In this document: positions 52,984 through 59,622 of the stretch, one piece after another | How positions within the stretch are numbered: position 1 is the stretch's first letter | Layout: every line of letters starts with the position of its first letter | NCBI GenBank assembly: GCA_045863555.1 | Contig: BTUU01000005.1 | Coordinates: forward strand, 124,001-188,000 | Source of the DNA: JACRLV01 sp045863555 | GTDB lineage: Bacteria; Planctomycetota; Phycisphaerae; UBA1845; Fen-1342 | Length of the DNA: 64,000 nt | Direction of reading: 5' to 3' | Program-made: the position numbers and the translations under genes | Notes under the pieces: model-generated | Seen by the model: the letters and a program-made list of their open reading frames with translations, nothing else | Database searches by the model: none | Told to the model about the DNA's origin: nothing

Positions 52984-54310
52984 GACATCGGGCGTGAAAA
53001 ACGGGAATTGCCCTCACCGGGTCGTCATCGTGGGTGCCGGTTTCGGCGGGCTCTATCTCGCGAAATCGCTTCGTCGCGCGGCAGTCAGAGTCACCGTCAT
53101 CGATCGGCGGAATTTTCATCTGTTTCAGCCACTGCTCTACCAGGTCGCGACGGGCGGACTGTCGCCTGCGAACATCGCCGCACCGATCCGGTACGTCCTC
53201 AAGCGATTTCGCAACACCGAAGTCGTTCTCGGCGACGTGACGGGCTTCGACGTCGCCCGCCGCCGCGTCCTGCTCGAAACCGGCGAGTACGAATATGACA
53301 CGCTCGTCGTCGCCGCCGGCGTACGGCCGAATTACTTCGGCAACGACCACTGGGCGCCGCTCGCGCCGGGGCTGAAATCGCTTGAGGACGCAACCGAGAT
53401 CCGCCGCCGCGTCCTGCTCGCGTTCGAAAACGCCGAGCGCGAGACCGACCCGGGCCGCGCCCGGAGCTGGCTGACCTTCGCGGTCGTCGGCGGCGGGCCG
53501 ACGGGTGTCGAGCTCGCGGGGACGCTCGCGGAAATCGCCCGTCAGACGCTCCGCCGCGAATTCCGCCGCATCAACCCCGCCGACGCGTCAATCCAGCTCA
53601 TCGAAGCGGGCGAGCGCATCCTTGAGAGCTTCTCGCCGGAGTTGTCCGAGAAGGCCGCGGACGCCCTCCGCTCGCTCGGCGTCGGCCTGCGCACGAGAAC
53701 GCGCGTCGTCGACATCCGACCCGGCGAGGTCACGCTCAAATCGGGCGAAGTCACCGAGACGATCCGCGTCCAGACCACGCTCTGGAGCGCCGGCATCGCC
53801 GCCTCGCCCCTCGGCGCGGCCCTCGCCGCTCAAACCGGCTGCCAGACCGACCGCATCGGCCGCGTGCTCGTCGAGCCGGACTGTTCGATCGCGGGTCACC
53901 CGTCGATCTTCGTCATCGGCGACCTGGCCGTGCAGAAGGACGCCCGCGGCTGCCCGCTCCCCGGCGTCGCACCCGTCGCCATGCAGCAGGGCCGGTACGT
54001 CGCCCGGCTGATCGTCAATCGCCTCCGCAACAGGCCCACGCGAGCCTTCCGCTACGTCGACAAGGGCAGCCTCGCCACCATCGGCCGCGCCCACGCCGTC
54101 GCGGACATCCGCGGCCTGCGACTCTCCGGTTACGTCGCGTGGCTCGTCTGGCTGTTCGTGCACATCATCTTCCTGATCGAATTTCAGAATCGCATGCTCG
54201 TCCTCATCCAGTGGGCGTGGAATTACCTCACGTGGTCGCGATCCGCGCGACTGATCACCGGCCGCACGCTCCCGCAGGAATCTCCGAAACCGCCCGGCGA
54301 TGAAACCTGA
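52976..54310 (+). CDS. ndh: Type II NADH dehydrogenase (NDH-2)
   Basis: A 444-residue membrane-associated flavoenzyme that passes electrons from NADH to quinone without pumping protons. FAD-binding motif VIVGAGFGGLYLAK near the start, NADH-binding VVGGGPTGVELAG near 170, a QPLLYQVATGGLSP quinone-site block near 50, and IFVIGDLA near 305 agree with the family. The C-terminus (GYVAWLVWLFVHIIFLIEFQ then TWSRSARLITG) is the membrane-anchoring region. The start is a GTG at 52976, overlapping the receiver-like gene by 8 bp, with GAGG 11 nt upstream; a GTG at 52994 is possible. Confidence 0.93.
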   Translation: MRETSGVKNGNCPHRVVIVGAGFGGLYLAKSLRRAAVRVTVIDRRNFHLFQPLLYQVATGGLSPANIAAPIRYVLKRFRNTEVVLGDVTGFDVARRRVLLETGEYEYDTLVVAAGVRPNYFGNDHWAPLAPGLKSLEDATEIRRRVLLAFENAERETDPGRARSWLTFAVVGGGPTGVELAGTLAEIARQTLRREFRRINPADASIQLIEAGERILESFSPELSEKAADALRSLGVGLRTRTRVVDIRPGEVTLKSGEVTETIRVQTTLWSAGIAASPLGAALAAQTGCQTDRIGRVLVEPDCSIAGHPSIFVIGDLAVQKDARGCPLPGVAPVAMQQGRYVARLIVNRLRNRPTRAFRYVDKGSLATIGRAHAVADIRGLRLSGYVAWLVWLFVHIIFLIEFQNRMLVLIQWAWNYLTWSRSARLITGRTLPQESPKPPGDET

Positions 54311-54544
54311 TCCCGATAATCGCTCCTCGCGATCGCCCCCCATTTTCGCGCACGATTTTCGGCGTGCCGCGCTTTCATTTCCGGCCGGTGTTTTGCATAT
54401 CTCATTACAGGTAGCCACGCGCGGCGGAGGGTTCCTCCCGCAGGCCCGGCGGCGCCTGGACTCGTTGAAACGAGCAGGAGCAAGTCGAGGCCGGCGGATT
54501 GGGCCGATGAGCGCTGCCGCTTGCGCGGACGGGGAGGTCGCAAC

Positions 54545-55195
54545 GTGTACGACATTCAGGAAAATCTGTTCCGCTGGGTGGGCTCCCAGAGCCAGGCGAC
54601 TTCGCTGATCATCGTCGCCGCCGGTCTGCTCTTCGCGCTTCAGGGTTTCCGGTTCGCGCGGTTCCTCTTCGCCTTCACCGCGGGAGGCGCCGGCTTCCTG
54701 ATCGGCGCGGCCCTCGCCGCCGTCCTGGCACTGCCGGCCCCGCCGGCCGCGATTCTCTGCGGCGCGCTTCTCGGCGCGCTCGCCCTCTTCCGCTTCTCGC
54801 TCGGCGCCTGCATCTCCGCGATGTTCATCTTCGGGATGCTCGGCGCGAATCTCGTCGCGCGCTTCAGCGCCGACCCCAATAGCGTGCTCTTCGGAATGGG
54901 CGTCGGATGTCTTGCCGGCCTGTCGCTCCGCTGGATCAGCGCCCGCACGATGCCCATCATCGTCACGACTGTCGAGGGCGCGGCTCTGCTCATCGTCGGC
55001 TTCGTCGGCGTCACCGGCGCGCTCGCGCCGTCGCTCGCCACGACCTTCGTCGACTGGTCGCAGACGATCCCTCTGCTGACGCCCGCAATGATGGTCATGC
55101 TCTTCGTGCTGGGATACTCGGTCCAGTCCAACGCGCAGCAGGGCGATATCCGAACCGGCGGAAGCCAGAGCCTGAGCCGGGTCGAACTCGGCTGA
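54545..55195 (+). CDS. Multi-spanning membrane protein of unknown function
   Basis: A 216-residue protein with about seven hydrophobic segments beginning at residue 22 (LIIVAAGLLFALQGFRFARFL) and a Gly/Ala-rich core (TAGGAGFLIGAALAAVLAL). The GTG at 54545 has GGGGAGG 7 nt upstream, which decides the start. Resembles DUF4203/TMEM198-like proteins in layout, but I cannot confirm the family. The polar C-terminus after residue 195 is probably cytoplasmic. It stands alone, 234 bp after the NADH dehydrogenase gene, and ends at a strong bidirectional terminator. Confidence 0.75.
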   Translation: MYDIQENLFRWVGSQSQATSLIIVAAGLLFALQGFRFARFLFAFTAGGAGFLIGAALAAVLALPAPPAAILCGALLGALALFRFSLGACISAMFIFGMLGANLVARFSADPNSVLFGMGVGCLAGLSLRWISARTMPIIVTTVEGAALLIVGFVGVTGALAPSLATTFVDWSQTIPLLTPAMMVMLFVLGYSVQSNAQQGDIRTGGSQSLSRVELG

Positions 55196-55229
55196 GACCG
55201 CCTCCTCTGGGGGTGGGGCCTCGGTGGGT

Positions 55230-55261
55230 ACGCCGGGGCGGGAGCAACCCCGCCCCGGCGT
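55230..55261. terminator. Bidirectional terminator hairpin
   Basis: ACGCCGGGGCGGG (55230-55242), loop AGCAAC, CCCGCCCCGGCGT (55249-55261): a perfect 13-bp stem between the convergent membrane-protein and PEP-CTERM genes, with a T-rich stretch after it on the plus strand. Confidence 0.8.
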
Positions 55262-55288
55262 CGTTGATTTCTCCGCTCGCCGGGCCGC

Positions 55289-56059
55289 TCAGCGACGCAG
55301 CCGAAGCAGCATCGCCCCCGCGCCCAGCAGCAGCAGACTCGACGGCTCGGGAACGCACGAGAGAAAGATGTTCGCCCACACGATGCCGTTCGCGTTCAGC
55401 GGGTTCGGCGTGACCGAATCGCCCACGCTGTCCCACGCATCCATGTCAGTCAGGAATATCACCCGCCCCTGTCCGAACGACTTGGTCCCGATCGCCACGA
55501 CCCCCGCGTCTGACGAGTGCTCGCCGATCGGATCGACCCCGATCAATCCCGACGAAACCACCTGCGCAAACGCCGCCACACTGCCCGCCGGGCCGTCCCA
55601 GATCGGGTTCGCCGCCGTGCGCACCACCGCCGTCGGGACCCCGCTCAGCCCGTAGGGGCCGATGTCGTACGAGACGCCGAACGCCGCCGCCAGCGGGTCC
55701 GACGCCGGGTAGAAGTCCCCCCAGTCCCGCTGGAGAATCAGGCAGCCGCCACCCGCCACGAACGCCGCCGTGTCGTTGATCTCGGCGGCGGAGAAATCCT
55801 CCCGCACGGCGCCCGTGTACAGGATGTGCGCGTCGCCGAAGTTACCGCTCACCAGCCGGTCCGTCGTCCGAATCGTAAAACCGTTGCCGAGCAGAATGTT
55901 CGTCGCGTCGACCATCGTCGGCGCCGTCAGGAACCGCGGGCCCCCGCCCTCATTCGAGTCCCCCGTCCGGCTCCCGTCGAGCGACAGAATGCTGAACAGG
56001 TCGGCCGCGGCGACCGGTGCCGCGCAAACGGCCGTCAGCGCAGCGAACAGGCGGATCAT
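55289..56059 (-). CDS. PEP-CTERM protein with glutamine-amidotransferase-like domain
   Basis: A 256-residue exported protein. Start at 56059 (GGGGG upstream); an ATG at 56110 is the alternative. Signal peptide to about residue 20 (ALTAVCAAPVAAAD). The middle (about 45-220) resembles a flavodoxin-like or ThuA/GATase1-like fold, with FVAGGGCLILQRDWGDF and KSFGQGRVIFLTD segments. The C-terminus is a PEP-CTERM signal, VPEPSSLLLLGAGAMLLRLRR. Probably surface-displayed after exosortase processing. No neighbour on the same strand, so its role is unknown. Confidence 0.85.
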   Translation of the reverse strand: MIRLFAALTAVCAAPVAAADLFSILSLDGSRTGDSNEGGGPRFLTAPTMVDATNILLGNGFTIRTTDRLVSGNFGDAHILYTGAVREDFSAAEINDTAAFVAGGGCLILQRDWGDFYPASDPLAAAFGVSYDIGPYGLSGVPTAVVRTAANPIWDGPAGSVAAFAQVVSSGLIGVDPIGEHSSDAGVVAIGTKSFGQGRVIFLTDMDAWDSVGDSVTPNPLNANGIVWANIFLSCVPEPSSLLLLGAGAMLLRLRR

Positions 56060-56160
56060 CGCGCGAACCCCCGGTACACGCCGACGGATTCCCCGCGGCG
56101 TCATTGTCATAGGTTGGAACGGGCTCGCCCGCCGATCTCGCGGCCGAACCGCTGAAGTGG

Positions 56161-56176
56161 ATTGCGCACGCGCAAT
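56161..56176. promoter_or_regulatory. Inverted repeat ATTGCGC-AC-GCGCAAT
   Basis: A 7-bp perfect inverted repeat with 2-bp centre in the divergent region between the PEP-CTERM gene and the hybrid kinase gene. Its half-site matches the ATTGCGCAAT pair upstream of clpC and a related sequence at 56319-56338. Confidence 0.4.
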
Positions 56177-56269
56177 GGCAGCTTCGTCGGACGGCGCCCA
56201 ATCAGCGCCCGTTCCAACTCCCCTCTCCTGCCACGTTACAGCCTACTTGCCCGGCCGCGCGAAAGTCAA

Positions 56270-56287
56270 GCCGAAACCGGTTTCGGC
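56270..56287. promoter_or_regulatory. Perfect 18-bp palindrome, LacI-type operator candidate
   Basis: GCCGAAACCGGTTTCGGC is a perfect palindrome with the GAAAC-CG-GTTTC-like core typical of LacI/GalR operators. It lies about 60 bp upstream of the -35 box of the hybrid kinase promoter and about 210 bp upstream of the divergent PEP-CTERM gene. Confidence 0.55.
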
Positions 56288-56342
56288 CGCCCCGGTGTGA
56301 ACGCCGATTCAAGGAAACTGCGCAAAATCGCGCAATCGGCTC

Positions 56343-56370
56343 TTGACATTTCCGGACCTATCATCATACT
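56343..56370 (+). promoter_or_regulatory. Promoter of hybrid histidine kinase
   Basis: TTGACA (56343-56348, perfect consensus), 16-bp spacer, CATACT (56365-56370). Transcription should begin near 56377, which makes the GTG at 56385 an unlikely leadered start and favours the GTG at 56466. Confidence 0.65.
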
Positions 56371-56465
56371 GCACAGACTAATGCGTGCTAAAGATCACCA
56401 AAAATAGGCCGCTGCCCGGCGTCCGGCGGCCCAGTGTGGCAGAAGACGCGTCCAGGGAATCTCCC

Positions 56466-58376
56466 GTGTCCGCCGAACCCTCCATCCGCGAGTCCGCCCG
56501 CGCCCAGGCACGCTACCGCGCCGCCCTCCAGGGATCCGACGTCGTCAGTTGGGTAATCGACACCGACGGCCGATTGACGGAGTCCGATCCCCCCTGGGCC
56601 CAGCTCACCGGCATCGCGACCGACGCCGCCGACCCGCTCGAGTGGATGAGCGCCATTCCCCCGCAGGACCGGGAACGCGCCGCGGCCGAACTTCGCGCCG
56701 CCCTGGCGCGCGCTGAAAGCTACGCGGACGAATTCCGCATCCGCCGCAACGACGGCATGATCCGCCACTTTCTGGCGCGCGGGGCGCCCGTGCTCGACCC
56801 GGCCGGCCGCGTCTTCGAGTGGTCCGGTTTCTTCACCGACGTGACTGACCAGCGCCGGTCCCAGGTTTTCCTCGCGGCCGTCCTCAACAACGCCATCGAC
56901 GGCATCATCAGCATCGACGAACGCGGCCTCATCCAATCCTTCAACCTCGCCGCGGAACGGCAATTCGGATACCGCGAAGTCGACGTCATCGGCCGCAACG
57001 TCAAGATGCTCATGCCTGAGCCCTATCACAGCCAGCACGACCAGTACCTCGAAAACTACACGCGAACCGGCCAGGCGAAGATCATCGGAATCGGCCGCCA
57101 GGTCGTCGCCCGCCGCCGCGACGGCTCCACCTTTCCGGTCGAACTGGCCGTCAGCGAGTTCTTCCTCGACGGCCGCCGCCTCTTCGCCGGGGTCATCCGC
57201 GACATCACCGAGCAGCGCCGCCTCGAAGAGGCCATCCGCCAGGCCCAGAAAATGGAGGCCATCGGCGTCCTCGCCGGCGGCGTGGCCCACGACTTTAACA
57301 ACATCCTCACCGTCATCGGCGGCTACGGCGAAATGCTCCTCAGCCTGACGCCCGAGGCGAACCAGACCACCGGCTATATCCGCGCCATCCTCGAAGCGGC
57401 CGAACGCGCCGCTCGACTCACCCGCCAGCTGCTCATGTTCAGCCGCCAGACGGTGAGCGAGACCGAAGTCCTCAACCTCAACGACATCGTCCACGAGACC
57501 GAGAGAATGCTCCGCCGCATGATCGGCGAGGATATCCAGCTGAACACGGCGCTCGACCCGACGCTCTGGCGAATCCGCGCCGACCGCGGCCAGGTGGGCC
57601 AGATCCTCATGAATCTCGCCGTCAACGCCCGCGACGCGATGCCCCAGGGCGGCGGACTCACGATCGAGACCCGCAACGTCGAACTCGACGAGCCCTACGT
57701 CTTGCGCCACGTCGAAGTCCGCCCGGGGCGCTACGCACTTCTCTCCATGACCGACACCGGAACCGGCATGACCCCGGATATACAGCAGCGCATCTTCGAG
57801 CCGTTCTTCACAACCAAAGGCGTCGGCAAAGGCACCGGACTCGGACTCTCCGTCGTCCACGGGATTGTCAAGCAGTGCGAGGGCCACATCGGCGTCTACT
57901 CGGAACTCGGCGTCGGCACGACCTTCAAGCTCTACTTCCCGGCCGTCGACGCCCCGCAAACGGTCCGGCCGGCCCCCGTCGTCGAACCCGCCCCCGCCGC
58001 TTCGGAGACGATTCTCCTCATCGAAGACGAACACGAGGTCCGCGAGATCGCCCGACTCGCCCTCGAAGACCGCGGATACACCGTCATCGCCTGCGCCCGC
58101 CCGCTCCAGGCCCTGCGGCTCGTCGAGACCACGAAACCGGAAATCGACCTGGTGGTCACGGACGTCGTCATGCCCGACATGAGCGGCCGCCAGATCGCCG
58201 ACGCGCTGAAGACGCACTACCCGAACGTGCGCGTCCTCTTCCTGAGCGGATACACCGACGACGCCGTCATCCGCCATGGAATCCTTCAGGCCGAGGTCGC
58301 CTTCCTTCAAAAGCCGTTCACGCCGTCGATACTCGCGCGGAAAGTCCGCCAGATTCTCGACGAGCCGCGCCGCTGA
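56466..58376 (+). CDS. Hybrid histidine kinase with FixL-like PAS domain and receiver
   Basis: A 636-residue cytoplasmic sensor. PAS-1 at about 15-130, PAS-2 at about 130-255, HisKA with phospho-histidine H275 in GGVAHDFNN, HATPase_c (N-box NLAVNARDAM, G-boxes DTGTGM and GKGTGLGLS) to about 500, and a receiver at about 515-632 with phospho-acceptor near D565 (VVTDVVMPD). PAS-2 resembles FixL: H191 in QHDQY matches its axial heme histidine and R211 in IIGIGR its distal arginine, so oxygen or another gas may be the signal. The GTG at 56466 has GGGA 7 nt upstream; an in-frame GTG at 56385 would give 663 residues. No separate response regulator is nearby. Confidence 0.92.
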   Translation: MSAEPSIRESARAQARYRAALQGSDVVSWVIDTDGRLTESDPPWAQLTGIATDAADPLEWMSAIPPQDRERAAAELRAALARAESYADEFRIRRNDGMIRHFLARGAPVLDPAGRVFEWSGFFTDVTDQRRSQVFLAAVLNNAIDGIISIDERGLIQSFNLAAERQFGYREVDVIGRNVKMLMPEPYHSQHDQYLENYTRTGQAKIIGIGRQVVARRRDGSTFPVELAVSEFFLDGRRLFAGVIRDITEQRRLEEAIRQAQKMEAIGVLAGGVAHDFNNILTVIGGYGEMLLSLTPEANQTTGYIRAILEAAERAARLTRQLLMFSRQTVSETEVLNLNDIVHETERMLRRMIGEDIQLNTALDPTLWRIRADRGQVGQILMNLAVNARDAMPQGGGLTIETRNVELDEPYVLRHVEVRPGRYALLSMTDTGTGMTPDIQQRIFEPFFTTKGVGKGTGLGLSVVHGIVKQCEGHIGVYSELGVGTTFKLYFPAVDAPQTVRPAPVVEPAPAASETILLIEDEHEVREIARLALEDRGYTVIACARPLQALRLVETTKPEIDLVVTDVVMPDMSGRQIADALKTHYPNVRVLFLSGYTDDAVIRHGILQAEVAFLQKPFTPSILARKVRQILDEPRR

Positions 58377-58379
58377 TCC

Positions 58380-59612
58380 TCAACCCAGCGCCCGCGCCGG
58401 CGCGAACCGGCCCGGACCCGCGAACCGGTCGAGCGCCCGCAGCATCGCCGCGCACGTGAACCGACCCACCCGGTCCGCCAGACCGAAGGGCCCGAAGGGA
58501 TAGTTCGTCCCCAGCTTCATCGCGATGTCGATGTCCGCCTCGACCGCCACACCGTCATCCACCGCCAATGCCGCCTCGTTGATGATCGTCGCCAGCACCC
58601 GGCTCACGATGTACTGCTCCGTGCTCGACGCATCCCCCTCCACCGCCCCCGAGAAAAACCGCCGCACCGCCTCGTGCAGCTCCCCCGGAAGCTCGAATGA
58701 CCGGCGGTCGACCGGAACCGCCGGGACCGGATGCTCCGTCTGGTACGAATAGAAACCCCGCTTCGACTTGCGCCCCAGGTGCTGCTGCTCAACCAGCGCC
58801 CGCTGGATCGGATGCGGTTCCAGCCGCGGCGGCCGGCCCATCTGCTCCCACACCGAGCACGAGACCGCATAGTTCACGTCGATCCCGATCATGTCCATCA
58901 GCTCGAACGGCCCCATCGAGAGCTTCGCGAACGTCTTCAGCGTCCCGTCGATCTCATCCACACCCGCGATTCCCTCTCCGAGCATCCGCAGCGATTCCAG
59001 GTAGTACCCCCGCGCCACGCGGTTCACGATGAAGCCCGGCGTGTCCTTGGCCCGCACCGCCGTTTTTTTCCACGCCGCTGCGATCGACAGCGCCCGCTCC
59101 ACGCTCGCCGGTTCGCTCACCTCGCCGGCGATGATCTCCACCAGCGGCATCAGCGGCACCGGATTGAAGAAGTGCATCCCAACCGTCCGGCCCGCCACCG
59201 TCTCGCGCCCGACCGCGCACCGCGCGCTCAGCCCCGCCGCGATCTTTGAAATCGACAGCGACGACGTGTTGCTCGCGACAATGCAGCTCGCGCCCGCCGA
59301 GTCCGCCAGCGGTGCAAGCACGCGCACTTTCGCATCCAGGTCTTCGACCACCGCCTCGATCAGCAGGTCGCTCGCGCGCGCGGATTCCGCGCCATCCCCC
59401 GCGCGGATCCGCGCGATGATCGCATCCCGTTCGGGCGCCGCCAGCTTCCCTTTTTCAACGACCCGGTCGAGCCGCTTCCCGATCCCCGCGATCGCCTTCG
59501 CCGCCACGTCGGCCGACACATCGAGCAGGCACACGTCCCAGCCCGCCTGCGCCGCCGTCTGCGCGATCCCCGAACCCATCGTCCCCGCGCCGACCACGCT
59601 CACCTTCGCCAT
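58380..59612 (-). CDS. 3-hydroxyacyl-CoA dehydrogenase (3-hydroxybutyryl-CoA type)
   Basis: A 410-residue NAD-dependent dehydrogenase that oxidises 3-hydroxyacyl-CoA to 3-oxoacyl-CoA in fatty-acid or butyrate metabolism. The Rossmann motif GAGTMGSGIAQ starts at residue 8; the catalytic histidine lies in GMHFFNPVPLM; DTPGFIVNR opens the first C-terminal domain. A second 3HCDH domain (about 310-400, YIVSRVLATIINEAA) makes it longer than the usual 285 residues and like PaaH/PaaC-type enzymes. It converges with the hybrid kinase gene with only 3 bp between stops, and follows the M1-like lipoprotein gene by 10 bp. Confidence 0.95.
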   Translation of the reverse strand: MAKVSVVGAGTMGSGIAQTAAQAGWDVCLLDVSADVAAKAIAGIGKRLDRVVEKGKLAAPERDAIIARIRAGDGAESARASDLLIEAVVEDLDAKVRVLAPLADSAGASCIVASNTSSLSISKIAAGLSARCAVGRETVAGRTVGMHFFNPVPLMPLVEIIAGEVSEPASVERALSIAAAWKKTAVRAKDTPGFIVNRVARGYYLESLRMLGEGIAGVDEIDGTLKTFAKLSMGPFELMDMIGIDVNYAVSCSVWEQMGRPPRLEPHPIQRALVEQQHLGRKSKRGFYSYQTEHPVPAVPVDRRSFELPGELHEAVRRFFSGAVEGDASSTEQYIVSRVLATIINEAALAVDDGVAVEADIDIAMKLGTNYPFGPFGLADRVGRFTCAAMLRALDRFAGPGRFAPARALG

Positions 59613-59622
59613 CGCCCCATCC

